In this document: in pieces, positions 27,755 through 36,081 of the stretch
Layout of the letters: each line of letters starts with the position of its first letter
How positions within the stretch are numbered: the first letter of the stretch is position 1
DNA from: Streptomyces sp. DHE7-1
Lineage (GTDB): Bacteria > Actinomycetota > Actinomycetes > Streptomycetales > Streptomycetaceae
DNA: 64,000 bases
Reading direction: 5' to 3'
Assembly: GCA_016432725.1 (NCBI GenBank)
Contig: JACJDG010000003.1
Location: 4,898,001-4,962,000 of the forward strand
Notes under the pieces: model-generated
Told to the model about the DNA's origin: nothing
The model's input: the letters and a program-made list of their open reading frames with translations, nothing else
Database searches by the model: none
Translations under genes and position numbers: made by a program

Positions 27755-27927
27755 GGCCTGTCTGACAATTCCCGTCTGCCGCGCGGCGTCAGGCGCGTGC
27801 TCTCGCCGCGCCGGCCCCGGACCCGAGTACGTCCAGTACGAGGGTCCGAGTCCGACACGGCGAGAGCACGCGCCTGACGCCGCGCGGCCGCCCTGCGGGC
27901 GACGACGCGAATTGTCAGACAGGCCCT
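27753..27927. repeat. 175-bp palindromic element (MITE/REP-like), copy A
   Basis: Perfect 19-bp terminal inverted repeats (27753-27771 AGGGCCTGTCTGACAATTC and its complement at 27909-27927) enclose a second perfect 31-bp inverted repeat (27778-27808 region against 27853-27886 region). The centre is CGGACCCGAGTACGTCCAG, whose flanks also pair. The left end supplies the TAG stop of the upstream oxidoreductase gene. A related element with the same centre lies at 59271-59438. It has no coding capacity. Confidence 0.9.
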
Positions 27928-27978
27928 AGCGGGCCGCGGGGAGGGGCGTTGTCAGTGGCGGGTGCCACACTGCACCGC

Positions 27979-28464
27979 ATGACCGACGAACACGACGATG
28001 TGCGTCTGCGTGAAGTCCGGGACGACGACCTCCTCGTCCTCCACGCCTACGAGAACGACCCGGAGGCGGTCCGGCGGTCGAAGTTCACCCCGCGACCGCT
28101 GGACGCCTTCCTCAAGCACTGGCGGGAGCGGATCATCCGCGACCCCGACAGCCTCGTGCGTACGGTCACCGTCGACGGCGCGGTGGCCGGCAGTGTCGTG
28201 TCCTGGACCGCGAAGGACGGGCGCAGATTCGTCGGCTACTGGCTGGGCCGCCCGTACTGGGGGCGCGGCGTGGGGACGCGCGCCCTCGGCCTCTTCCTGG
28301 AACTGGAGCGGGTGCGGCCGCTGTACGCCGACCCCTTCTCCGGGAACACCGCCTCCGTCCGCCTGCTGGAGAAGCACGGCTTCGAGCACGTCGGCACGGA
28401 CCGGGACGGCGACGACGTGTTCGCCGTGCTCGCCCTCCGGCACCCTCCGGCGGAAGGCCGGTGA
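27979..28464 (+). CDS. GNAT-family N-acetyltransferase
   Basis: 161 residues from the ATG at 27979 (MTDEHDDVRLREVRDDD). GNAT fold with the acetyl-CoA loop GYWLGRPYWGRGVGTRAL and the C-terminal GNTASVRLLEKHGFEHVG, as in RimJ/RimL-type enzymes. The substrate amine is unknown. It stands alone, after the palindromic element and convergent with the DinB gene. Confidence 0.9.
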   Translation: MTDEHDDVRLREVRDDDLLVLHAYENDPEAVRRSKFTPRPLDAFLKHWRERIIRDPDSLVRTVTVDGAVAGSVVSWTAKDGRRFVGYWLGRPYWGRGVGTRALGLFLELERVRPLYADPFSGNTASVRLLEKHGFEHVGTDRDGDDVFAVLALRHPPAEGR

Positions 28465-28489
28465 CGGACGCCGCCCCGGCCACCGGAGA

Positions 28490-28999
28490 TCAGCCGGCCG
28501 CCGGGCGGTGGACGCCCGTGGCCCCGTCGATCAGTTCGCGCACGATGTCCATGTGGCCGGCGTGCCGGGCGGTTTCCGTGGTCATGTGGACGAGGGTCCA
28601 GCGCAGGGAGACGGATTCGTCCCGCCAGGCGGGGCGGCCCAGGGTGTCCAGCGGCAGACCGGCGAGCATGCGGTCGGCGGCGGCCCGGGCGCGGCCGTAG
28701 AGGGCGACGATCCGGTCCGTCGTCTCGTCCGGAGCGATCCACATGTCCTCGCCCTCGTACGGGTCGAACCACAGGGGTTCCACCTCGCCGCCGAACGTCT
28801 CCACGAACCAGCCGTACTCGACCGAGGCCAGGTGCTTGACCAGGCCGAGCAGGCTGGTACCGGTCGGCGTCATGGGGCGGCGCAGCTGTTCGTCGTCCAG
28901 GCCGTCGAGCTTCCAGAGCACGGCGTCCCGTTGCCGGTCCAGGCTCGCGCGCAGGACGTCCTTCTCTGCCCCGGCACCGCCGGCGGGTGAGTTCGTCAT
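28490..28999 (-). CDS. DinB-family (DUF664) metal-binding protein
   Basis: 169 residues. A four-helix DinB/DUF664 fold with the three metal-binding histidines visible in SLLGLVKHLASVEYGWF and RWTLVHMTTETARHAGHMD. The FVETFGGEVEPLWFD segment and the closing RELIDGATG are typical of the actinomycete mycothiol-dependent-enzyme-like subgroup. The reaction is unknown. The start is the ATG at 28999, and the methyltransferase gene is divergent from it. Confidence 0.9.
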   Translation of the reverse strand: MTNSPAGGAGAEKDVLRASLDRQRDAVLWKLDGLDDEQLRRPMTPTGTSLLGLVKHLASVEYGWFVETFGGEVEPLWFDPYEGEDMWIAPDETTDRIVALYGRARAAADRMLAGLPLDTLGRPAWRDESVSLRWTLVHMTTETARHAGHMDIVRELIDGATGVHRPAAG

Positions 29000-29043
29000 G
29001 GACGCGGAAATTAGCAGGACCCTCCGACAGTGAGGCTGCGACG

Positions 29044-29838
29044 ATGGCGTCCATGACAGAGAACCGCTCCTTCGAGGACCTGGTGGCCGAGGGCGCCGCC
29101 GTGCCCACCGACGGCTGGGACTTCTCCTGGTTCGAGGGGCGGGCCAGTGAGGCGCGGCCCTCCTGGAGGTACGCCCGGTCGGCGGGGGAGCGGCTGGCGC
29201 GGGCCGAGTCCGCGCTGGACGTCCAGACCGGGGGCGGGGAGGTGCTGGACTTCGCCCTGGCCGGGGCGGGGACGAACCGGCCGCGCCTCCTCGCCGCCAC
29301 CGAGGGGTGGCCCCCGAACGTCGCCAGGGCGACCGCCCTGCTGCGGCCGCGTGGCGTGGTGGTCGTGGCCGCGCCGGACGACGCGCCGCTGCCGTTCGCC
29401 GGCGAGACCTTCGACCTGGTGCTCAGCCGGCATCCGGTGACCCCGCACTGGGCGGAGATCGCGCGGGTGCTGCGGCCGGGCGGCACGTACTTCGCCCAGC
29501 ACGTCGGGCCCGGCAGCGTGTTCGAGCTGGTCGAGTACTTCCTGGGGCCCCAGCCGGAGTCCGTGCGCCGGGGCCGTGATCCCCAGGGTGAACGCGAGGC
29601 CGCGGAGGCGGCCGGGCTCGAGGTCGTGGAGTTGCGGGCGGAGCGGCTGCGGATGGAGTTCCACGACATCGCCGCCGTCGTGCACTTCCTGCGCAAGGTG
29701 GTCTGGATGGTCCCGGGCTTCACCGCCAAGGCGTACGAGCCCCAACTCCGCGCCCTGCACGAGCGGATCGGGAAGGAGGGGCCGTTCGTGGCGCACAGCG
29801 CCCGGCACCTCTTCGATGTCCGGAAGCCGGCCTCCTGA
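29044..29838 (+). CDS. Class I SAM-dependent methyltransferase
   Basis: 264 residues from the ATG at 29044 (MASMTENRSFEDLV). The Rossmann signals are weak but ordered: VQTGGGEVLDFALAG for motif I, FDLVLSRHPVTPHWAEIARV for motif IV, LRPGGTYFAQHVG for the post-motif strand. The N-terminus has the WDFSWFEGR pattern of a methyltransferase subgroup common in Streptomyces. The substrate is unknown. It is divergent from the DinB gene, with 44 bases between starts. Confidence 0.87.
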   Translation: MASMTENRSFEDLVAEGAAVPTDGWDFSWFEGRASEARPSWRYARSAGERLARAESALDVQTGGGEVLDFALAGAGTNRPRLLAATEGWPPNVARATALLRPRGVVVVAAPDDAPLPFAGETFDLVLSRHPVTPHWAEIARVLRPGGTYFAQHVGPGSVFELVEYFLGPQPESVRRGRDPQGEREAAEAAGLEVVELRAERLRMEFHDIAAVVHFLRKVVWMVPGFTAKAYEPQLRALHERIGKEGPFVAHSARHLFDVRKPAS

Positions 29839-30308
29839 GAAGGAGGAGCAAACGGGCTTTTCGGCCCCCGGTTCACCGGCGCTTCCCCCGCGGTTTCCAC
29901 ATCGTTATCGGGGGCGGTTCACATCCGTCTCATCCGTCACGTAGGTTCAGGCCAAGGTAATTCGCGTCAGCAAAGCTGCGCGGGCGGCACCGCGCGGTGG
30001 AGGGGGCTGCGCGGTGCCGCGATGCCCGCCGGGTCCGCCGTGAGGGCGTCAAGTGGCCGTTCGCTCGCCGGTAGCCCGTCGGAGGGACCTCGGGACAACT
30101 CGCCGAGCGTTCACCAAGACGGCCCAAACCCTCTTGATCTCGCCGTTCGGCACCCGATTTCCTGAGAATCCGCTGTGAACCGGCCATGCGAAGCCTCTGA
30201 ATCCAGCGTTCCGCGACCACCTCGGCGTCGCCGTCCGGTTTCGGAGAGTAGTTGTGGCACGCCGATGCACGCGTTCGCCCTCACGAAGGGTTATGGTGGA
30301 AACCCCCT
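29839..30308. other. Non-coding gap before the isoprenyl synthase
   Basis: No convincing gene on either strand: open frames here are GC-skew shadows with no family-like sequence. The region near 30120-30300 has less GC than its surroundings and runs into a strong terminator at 30309. It may therefore encode a small RNA or a long 5' leader. I see no tRNA cloverleaf. Confidence 0.5.
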
Positions 30309-30349
30309 CGGGCCGGTCCGTCTCCCCCCCACGGACCGGCCCGTTTTTT
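30309..30349 (+). terminator. Strong intrinsic terminator with a C-rich loop
   Basis: A 13-bp perfect stem (30309-30321 with 30331-30343), a 9-base loop CTCCCCCCC, and then six T. This is the only canonical T-tailed terminator I see in the window. It points in the + direction, ~100 bases before the isoprenyl synthase start. It must end a transcript that arises in the non-coding gap, or act as an attenuator in the leader. Confidence 0.9.
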
Positions 30350-30451
30350 CTTCGGGAACCACCCGGCAGAGGGCCGGCGTCCCCACCCCGGGGGCCGAAC
30401 CGCCGGCGGCGGTACCCTCGAAACCCGCTCGAACCCCGGAGGGTCTCTCCC

Positions 30452-31225
30452 GTGAACCTGCGCGACAAGCTGCGTGGCCTGCTCGTCGGGCTCTACGCGC
30501 GCCGGGTGGAAGGTCACCTGGACCACGCTCAGGTGCCCAAGCACATCGGCGTCATCATGGACGGCAACCGCCGCTGGGCGAAGGCGGCCGGTTCCACCAC
30601 GGTCCACGGCCACCGGGCCGGCGCCGAGAAGATCGAGGAGTTCCTCGGCTGGTGCAGCGAGACCGATGTCGAGGTCGTCACCCTGTGGCTGCTGTCCACC
30701 GACAACTTCGACCGGCCGCAGGAGGAACTGGTCCCGCTCCTCGGCATCATCGAGGACGTCGTCCGCACCCTCGCCGCCGACGGCCGCTGGCGGGTGCACC
30801 ACGTCGGCACCCGCGACCTGCTGCCGGCCGGGATGCAGGGCGTCCTGAAGGAGGCCGAGGAGACCACCGCCCATGTGGACGGGATAGTGGTCAACGTGGC
30901 CATCGGCTACGGCGGCCGCCAGGAGATCGCCCACGCCGTGCGCTCCATGCTCCTCGACGCCCAGGACAAGGGCGCGTCGCTGGAGAGCCTCGCCGAGACG
31001 GTCGACGTAGACATGATCGGTCGTCACCTCTACACGGGTGACCAGCCCGACCCGGACCTCGTCATCCGTACCAGCGGTGAGCAGCGGCTGTCCGGATTCA
31101 TGCTCTGGCAGACCGCCCACTCCGAGTACTACTTCTGCGAAGTCTTCTGGCCGGCCTTCCGCAAGGTGGACTTCCTGCGCGCGCTGCGCGACTACGCCGC
31201 ACGTCACCGCCGTTACGGCGGCTGA
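30452..31225 (+). CDS. uppS: Cis-prenyltransferase (isoprenyl diphosphate synthase)
   Basis: 257 residues from the GTG at 30452, eight bases after GGAGGG. The signature IMDGNRRWAK (near residue 35) holds the Mg-binding Asp. GHRAGAEKIEEFLGWC, TLWLLSTDNFDRP, and the C-terminal LVIRTSGEQRLSGFMLWQ complete the UppS family pattern. It makes Z-configured polyprenyl diphosphates, the lipid carrier for peptidoglycan. Streptomyces usually has more than one such gene, so this could be the decaprenyl/undecaprenyl enzyme or a shorter-chain paralogue. Confidence 0.93.
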   Translation: MNLRDKLRGLLVGLYARRVEGHLDHAQVPKHIGVIMDGNRRWAKAAGSTTVHGHRAGAEKIEEFLGWCSETDVEVVTLWLLSTDNFDRPQEELVPLLGIIEDVVRTLAADGRWRVHHVGTRDLLPAGMQGVLKEAEETTAHVDGIVVNVAIGYGGRQEIAHAVRSMLLDAQDKGASLESLAETVDVDMIGRHLYTGDQPDPDLVIRTSGEQRLSGFMLWQTAHSEYYFCEVFWPAFRKVDFLRALRDYAARHRRYGG

Positions 31226-31247
31226 CGCCGCACACCGCCCCCACCTC

Positions 31248-31279
31248 ACGCCCCGCCGGCCACCAGACCGGCGGGGCGT
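31248..31279 (+). terminator. Stem-loop terminator after uppS
   Basis: ACGCCCCGCCGG pairs with CCGGCGGGGCGT (12 bp) around an 8-base loop, 23 bases after the stop. The rest of the gap to 31611 contains no gene I can support. Confidence 0.75.
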
Positions 31280-31611
31280 CCCGTATACCCCGGTTGGGTG
31301 GGAAGTAACAAGGAGTTCACCGGTGCGCTGTCGGCCACTTCTGCATGGCGGCGCTTTTCGCAGGGCATAAGGCAAGCAGGTCGACGCCCGAACCACGGGT
31401 GTCGGATCTCAGCGGGCGGCACGGGGCCGTCCCGCCCGGGAGGCCCTTTGCACCAGCCCGACCGTGCGGTCACCGTACGGAAGCAGCCGCGGAGGTCCGG
31501 TGTCCGGCCCGTCCTGCGCGGCCGCCGGGGGCCGGTCGCAATGCTCCCGCCCTCCCGGCCCGGCTTCCGCTTCGTCGCTCCCCGACCTCATCCGAGGGGG
31601 TACGTCCTTCC

Positions 31612-32937
31612 GTGGTGACCAGCACAAAGCGCCACAAGCCAGATCGGCGCACTTATGTTCTCGACACCAGCGTCCTGCTGGCCGACCCCAACGCCCTGAC
31701 CCGCTTCGAGGAACACGAGGTCGTGCTCCCCGTCGTCGTGGTCACGGAACTGGAGGCCAAGCGGCACCATCCCGAACTCGGCTACTTCGCCCGCCAGGCA
31801 CTGCGCCTGCTGGACGACTACCGGGTGAAGCACGGTCGCCTCGACGCCCCCATTCCGATCGGTGAACTGGGCGGAACCGTCCGTGTCGAGCTCAACCACT
31901 CGGATCCCAGTGTGCTGCCCACCGGCTACCGCCTGGGGGACAACGACTCACGCATCCTCGCGGTGGCCCGCAACCTGCAGGCCGAGGGGTACGACGTCAC
32001 CGTCGTCTCGAAGGACCTGCCGCTCCGGATCAAGGCCTCCTCGGTCGGTCTGCTGGCCGAGGAGTACCGGGCCGAGCTGGCCATCACGGAGAACTCCGGC
32101 TGGACCGGAATGTCCGAACTCACCCTTCCGGGTGAACAGGTGGACCTCCTCTTCGAGGAAGGGCACGTGTACGTCCCGGAGGCCTCCGGTCTCCCGGTGC
32201 ACACGGGTCTGACCATCCAGTCCGAGCGCGGCAAGGCGCTCGGCCGGGTGACCGCCGAGGGCAACGTCCGGCTGGTGCGCGGCGACCGGGAGGCGTTCGG
32301 CATCAAGGGCCGCAGCGCCGAGCAGCGCATCGCGCTCGACCTGCTGCTCGACCCGGACGTCGGCATCGTCTCGATGGGCGGCCGGGCCGGCACCGGAAAG
32401 TCCGCGCTCGCGCTGTGCGCGGGCCTGGAGGCGGTACTGGAGCGCCGTCAGCACCAGAAGGTGATGGTCTTCCGGCCGCTGTACGCGGTCGGCGGGCAGG
32501 AGCTGGGCTATCTGCCGGGCTCCGAGGCCGAGAAGATGAGCCCGTGGGCGCAGGCCGTCTTCGACACGCTCTCCGCCGTCACCAGCCGCGAGGTCATCGA
32601 GGAGGTCACCGCCCGGGGCATGCTGGAGGTTCTGCCCCTGACCCACATCCGGGGCCGCTCCCTCCACGACGCCTTCGTGATCGTCGACGAGGCGCAGTCC
32701 CTGGAGCGGAACGTACTGCTGACCGTTCTGTCCCGGATCGGCGCCAATTCACGGGTCGTCCTGACCCATGACGTCGCCCAGCGGGACAATCTGCGGGTCG
32801 GCCGCTACGACGGAGTCGTGGCCGTGGTCGAGAAGCTGAAGGGCCATCCGCTCTTCGCCCATGTCACGCTGACCCGGTCCGAGAGGTCCCAGATCGCGGC
32901 CCTTGTGACCGAAATGCTCGAAGAGGGCCATATCTGA
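31612..32937 (+). CDS. phoH2: PIN-PhoH fusion protein (PhoH2-type RNA helicase/RNase)
   Basis: 441 residues from a GTG at 31612 (a second GTG follows at 31615). The N-terminal ~150 residues are a PIN-domain ribonuclease: TYVLDTSVLLADP with the first acidic residue, VVTELEAKRHH, and GDNDSRILAVARNL with further acidic residues. The C-terminal part is a PhoH ATPase with P-loop GGRAGTGKSALAL (near residue 260), FVIVDEAQSLER (Walker B) and RVVLTHDVAQRDN. PhoH2 proteins unwind and cleave RNA. Unlike mycobacterial PhoH2, no separate small antitoxin-like gene is evident immediately upstream. Confidence 0.93.
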   Translation: MVTSTKRHKPDRRTYVLDTSVLLADPNALTRFEEHEVVLPVVVVTELEAKRHHPELGYFARQALRLLDDYRVKHGRLDAPIPIGELGGTVRVELNHSDPSVLPTGYRLGDNDSRILAVARNLQAEGYDVTVVSKDLPLRIKASSVGLLAEEYRAELAITENSGWTGMSELTLPGEQVDLLFEEGHVYVPEASGLPVHTGLTIQSERGKALGRVTAEGNVRLVRGDREAFGIKGRSAEQRIALDLLLDPDVGIVSMGGRAGTGKSALALCAGLEAVLERRQHQKVMVFRPLYAVGGQELGYLPGSEAEKMSPWAQAVFDTLSAVTSREVIEEVTARGMLEVLPLTHIRGRSLHDAFVIVDEAQSLERNVLLTVLSRIGANSRVVLTHDVAQRDNLRVGRYDGVVAVVEKLKGHPLFAHVTLTRSERSQIAALVTEMLEEGHI

Positions 32938-32953
32938 GGGGAGTAGCCCCCTG

Positions 32954-32996
32954 GGCGCCGTTCGGCAAAGGCGAAGAGCCTAGCCGGGCGGCGCCT
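32954..32996 (+). terminator. Imperfect stem-loop after phoH2
   Basis: GGCGCCG at the left and CGGCGCC at the right pair perfectly, with further partial pairing inward. It lies 17 bases after the phoH2 stop and is probably its terminator. Confidence 0.55.
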
Positions 32997-33334
32997 TCGC
33001 GTGTGGGGGTTTCCTGAAAACCCCTGGGCCAAACGAGGTGTGAGCTTTCACACTCAACTCGGAATTGCCACCCGGTGTCTGGTTACGGCAGAGTCTCACT
33101 CCTGTCAGGCCCCGCATACGACACACCTGTACCCCCAGCGGTATGGCACCACAGAAGCAACGCTCCAACTCCATAGCGTCGTCGTATGCCGCCCGCGCAC
33201 CACGCGGCGCTCCCCTCGCGGGAGTTGCCCACCGGGCCCGCGCCTCCCGTGACCCCGCAGTTGGGAGGCCAGTGTCAGGGGCACGATTGCGTCCGCCAGG
33301 GTCACCGAAGCGGGCGATGCTGGAAGGAAACCGT
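32997..33334 (+). promoter_or_regulatory. Long 5' leader of the transglycosylase-like gene
   Basis: About 340 bases with no gene. It holds small hairpins (33006-33024, GGGGTTT with AAACCCC; 33038-33053, GTGTGA with TCACAC). The stretch around 33055-33150 is lower in GC and unlike coding sequence. Streptomyces cell-wall hydrolase genes of this type often have long leaders, some with c-di-AMP (ydaO) riboswitches. I could not match the conserved ydaO motifs here with confidence, so I leave the class open. Confidence 0.45.
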
Positions 33335-34030
33335 GTGAGCCGGATTTCGGTCCGGGGATTCGCAGTGGCCTCGGCCACCGCGGTCACCGCCGTCGGAAGC
33401 GTCGTCGGTGTTGCCTCGGGCAGCACCGCGCAGAACAACGACGCCGAGGCGACGGCAGCCGACACCACGCTCCTCGCGGACATACCCGCGGGTCAGCAGG
33501 CCCAGGTGCAGACCGCGTCCCTGACGCAGCAGGCAGACGCGCAGGCCATCGCCGCTGACGCGAGTGCCAAGAAGGACGCGGAGGAAGCCGCCCGCAAGGC
33601 GGCCGCCGAGACCGCGGTCGCCAAGAAGGCGGCAGCCGAGAAGGCGGCCGAGGCGGCCGCCAAGGAGCGCGCCGAGGCGAAGGCCGCGGCCACCCGCTCC
33701 ACCCGGGACTCCTCGAGCTTCCCGGTGCAGAGCAGCTACAGCGTGGCGCAGATCCAGGCGATGGCACGTCAGATGGTGGCGGCCGACCAGTTCCAGTGCT
33801 TCAGCAACATCGTGAACCACGAGTCGAGCTGGAACTACCAGGCGGTCAACGCCTCGTCCGGTGCCTACGGTCTCTTCCAGGCCCTGCCCGCCGGCAAGTA
33901 CGCCTCCGCCGGTGCCGACTGGCGGACCAACCCGGCGACCCAGATCAAGTGGGGCCTCAACTACATGAACGAGCGGTACCACAGCCCCTGTGGCGCCTGG
34001 TCGTTCTGGCAGGCCAACAGCTGGTACTAG
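33335..34030 (+). CDS. Secreted lytic transglycosylase-like (SLT domain) cell-wall hydrolase
   Basis: 231 residues from the GTG at 33335 (VSRISVRGFAVAS), seven bases after GGAAGGA. A signal peptide (AVTAVGSVVGVASGSTA) is followed by an Ala/Lys/Glu-rich helical region (residues ~70-130, coiled-coil-like). The C-terminal lysozyme-like domain has the catalytic Glu in NIVNHESSWNYQAVN, ASSGAYGLFQALPAGK, and a WGLNYMNERYHSPCGAW end. Two Cys (FQCFSN, SPCGAW) may form a disulphide. It should cleave peptidoglycan during growth, germination or sporulation. Confidence 0.92.
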   Translation: MSRISVRGFAVASATAVTAVGSVVGVASGSTAQNNDAEATAADTTLLADIPAGQQAQVQTASLTQQADAQAIAADASAKKDAEEAARKAAAETAVAKKAAAEKAAEAAAKERAEAKAAATRSTRDSSSFPVQSSYSVAQIQAMARQMVAADQFQCFSNIVNHESSWNYQAVNASSGAYGLFQALPAGKYASAGADWRTNPATQIKWGLNYMNERYHSPCGAWSFWQANSWY

Positions 34031-34079
34031 GCCGGCCGCCGGTCCACGGCAGCGGCCCGGCCCCCGCTCAACCTCGCGC

Positions 34080-34110
34080 AGCCCCTCCCCGTCCTACGGG
34101 GAGGGGCTTT
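34080..34110 (+). terminator. Terminator after the transglycosylase-like gene
   Basis: AGCCCCTCCCC pairs with GGGGAGGGGCT (11 bp, 34080-34090 with 34098-34108), followed by TT. It is a strong stem located 50 bases after the stop. Confidence 0.85.
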
Positions 34111-34188
34111 CGCACTGTACGGTCGTATGCGGACGGCTCCCGGGTGAGCGGTGGCGTACTCCCGGGAGGCGGGGGAAGAGGACGGATC

Positions 34189-35574
34189 ATGTCGCGAGTG
34201 CCAGGGTGGCTGGGCCGGCTGGGTGCCGGACTGACCGAGATGAGTGAGCGGTTGGACGAGCGCCGCGCCGAAGTGGACAGGGACACCGGGTCCGACCCCG
34301 GCGCCGGCCGGAAGGCCGACCGGGTCGCCGTCCCGGCACCGCCCGCACCCCGGCGGGCCGCACCGGCCGGACCACGGCCCGACCCGGCCCAGGCCGTGCC
34401 CTGGGGCGTGCGGGTCGCGGCGGAGGCCGGCTGGCGCCTGCTGATCCTGGCCGGCACCGTGTGGGTCCTGATGCGGGTCATCAGCGCCATCCAGCTCGTC
34501 GTCTTCACCTTCGTCATCGCCCTGCTGGTGACCGCGCTGCTCCAGCCGACGGTCGCCCGGCTGATGCGGCACGGGGTGCCGCGCGGCCCGGCCACCGCGC
34601 TGACCGCGATCCTCGGCTTCGTCGTCATCGGGCTGATGGGCTGGTTCGTGACCTGGCAGGTCATGGAGAACATCGACACCCTCTCCAGCCAGATCCAGAG
34701 CGGCATCGACGACCTGCGCAACTGGCTGCTGAAGAGCCCGTTCCACGTCACCGACAAGCAGATCAACCAGATCGCCAAGAACCTCCGCGAGGCCATCGGC
34801 GCGAACACCGACCAGATAACGTCCGCGGGCCTGGAAGGCGTCCAGGTCGTCGTCGAGGCGCTGACCGGCATCCTGCTGGTGTTCTTCTCCACGCTGTTCC
34901 TGCTCTACGACGGCAAGCGCATCTGGCAGTGGTTCCTGAAGCTGGTTCCCGCCGCGGCCCGCCCGGGCGTGGCCGGCGCCGGCCCGCGCGCCTGGCGCAC
35001 CCTGACCGCCTACGTGCGGGGCACGGTGCTGGTCGCCCTCATCGACGCCATCTTCATCGGCATCGGCATCTACTTCCTCAACGTGCCGATGGCCGTGCCG
35101 CTGGCCGTGTTCATCTTCCTGTTCTCGTTCATCCCGCTGGTCGGCGCGGTCGCCTCCGGGGCGCTGGCGGTGATCGTGGCCCTGGTGACCCAGGGTGTCT
35201 TCACCGCGCTGATGACCCTGGTGGTCGTCCTCGCCGTCCAGCAGATCGAGGGCCATGTCCTGCAGCCCTTCATCCTGGGCCGCGCGGTCCGCGTCCACCC
35301 GCTCGCCGTCGTCCTCACGGTGGCGGCCGGCGGCATGGTGGCCGGCATCGGCGGCGCGGTGGTGGCCGTCCCGCTGGTCGCGGTGACGAACACGGTGGTG
35401 GGGTATCTGCGCCAGTACTCGCAGGAACCCCCGCTCGATCCGGACGGGGTGCCCGTGGACTCCGAGGCGGCACCCGCGGCCGCCCGGGAACCGGACGACG
35501 AGTCGTCGCGGGTGCCGTCGGACGTGTCCTCAGCGGTAGAGGACGACCAGGGACGCGAGCAGCAGCGCGCCTGA
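34189..35574 (+). CDS. AI-2E/TerC-type family membrane transporter (UPF0118)
   Basis: 461 residues from the ATG at 34189. A ~75-residue charged and Pro-rich cytoplasmic start precedes about eight membrane segments (LLILAGTVWVLMRVISAIQL, AILGFVVIGLMGWFV, GILLVFFSTLFLLYDG, and the C-terminal block FIPLVGAVASGALAVIVAL). IEGHVLQPFILGRAVRVHPL is the family's most conserved stretch. The AI-2E exporter family moves various small molecules or ions; the substrate here is unknown. The last 45 bases overlap the convergent gene. Confidence 0.92.
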   Translation: MSRVPGWLGRLGAGLTEMSERLDERRAEVDRDTGSDPGAGRKADRVAVPAPPAPRRAAPAGPRPDPAQAVPWGVRVAAEAGWRLLILAGTVWVLMRVISAIQLVVFTFVIALLVTALLQPTVARLMRHGVPRGPATALTAILGFVVIGLMGWFVTWQVMENIDTLSSQIQSGIDDLRNWLLKSPFHVTDKQINQIAKNLREAIGANTDQITSAGLEGVQVVVEALTGILLVFFSTLFLLYDGKRIWQWFLKLVPAAARPGVAGAGPRAWRTLTAYVRGTVLVALIDAIFIGIGIYFLNVPMAVPLAVFIFLFSFIPLVGAVASGALAVIVALVTQGVFTALMTLVVVLAVQQIEGHVLQPFILGRAVRVHPLAVVLTVAAGGMVAGIGGAVVAVPLVAVTNTVVGYLRQYSQEPPLDPDGVPVDSEAAPAAAREPDDESSRVPSDVSSAVEDDQGREQQRA

Positions 35575-35982
35575 GGCGCAGACGCCGAGGACGCGGAACC
35601 GGCTCCACGCCGTGAGCGCGAGGCAGCCCGACCAGGCTCCGCCCGCCACCACGGCGGCCCACCAGCCCGCTGTCGTCTGCGCCGCCGACAGGGGAAGCGG
35701 CGCCAGCAGGATGGTCGGAGGGATCACGGCGAGCCGTGGCCGTATGTCCAGCCGCTTGTAGACGACGATCAGCGTGATCAGGGCGACCGCGATGATCAAC
35801 GGAAGGGCCGTCAGGTCCCACCATGTGAAGCAGACGCCGTCCGTCGTCTCGCACGCCCTGTCGCTGTGACGCTTGACCCATGCGAGGTGGTGCACGGCAC
35901 CGGCGGCCAGGACCGCGCCCGTGACGGCGGCTCCGGCCACGCGCGGGACCGCGTGCGGGGGCTCCGTGGCGAGGGTGTTCAT
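35530..35982 (-). CDS. Small integral membrane protein, hypothetical
   Basis: 150 residues with four likely membrane helices (VAGAAVTGAVLAAGAVHHL, LTALPLIIAVALITLIVV, ILLAPLPLSAAQTTAGWWAAVV, VLGVCASGALLLASLVVLY). One outward loop carries two cysteines (RACETTDGVCFTWWD). I recognise no family. Its 3' end overlaps the transporter's 3' end on the other strand by 45 bases, an unusual convergent overlap. Confidence 0.75.
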   Translation of the reverse strand: MNTLATEPPHAVPRVAGAAVTGAVLAAGAVHHLAWVKRHSDRACETTDGVCFTWWDLTALPLIIAVALITLIVVYKRLDIRPRLAVIPPTILLAPLPLSAAQTTAGWWAAVVAGGAWSGCLALTAWSRFRVLGVCASGALLLASLVVLYR

Positions 35983-36008
35983 GGCAGCAGTCTTCCCCAG
36001 TCGACGGC

Positions 36009-36040
36009 CGGGGGCCTGAGTTCGGATACTCAGGCCCCCG
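36009..36040 (-). terminator. Terminator after the SGNH hydrolase gene
   Basis: CGGGGGCCTGAG and CTCAGGCCCCCG form a 12-bp perfect stem with an 8-base loop, ~40 bases past the hydrolase stop on the minus strand. Confidence 0.8.
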
Positions 36041-36081
36041 GATCGGTTGTCAGAAATCAGCGGTTCTCGATCAGCGCCCCG

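Noticed and set aside
27979..28464. Start of the GNAT gene at 27949
   Set aside because: The extra ten residues come from the flank of the palindromic element; the ATG at 27979 gives the family-typical start.
30240..30349. 6C small RNA or a tRNA in the gap before uppS
   Set aside because: Only one C-rich hairpin is visible, whereas 6C RNAs have two, and no cloverleaf or CCA end is present.
32997..33334. A definite c-di-AMP (ydaO) riboswitch
   Set aside because: The gene type and leader length fit, but I could not identify the conserved core blocks, so I report only a leader.
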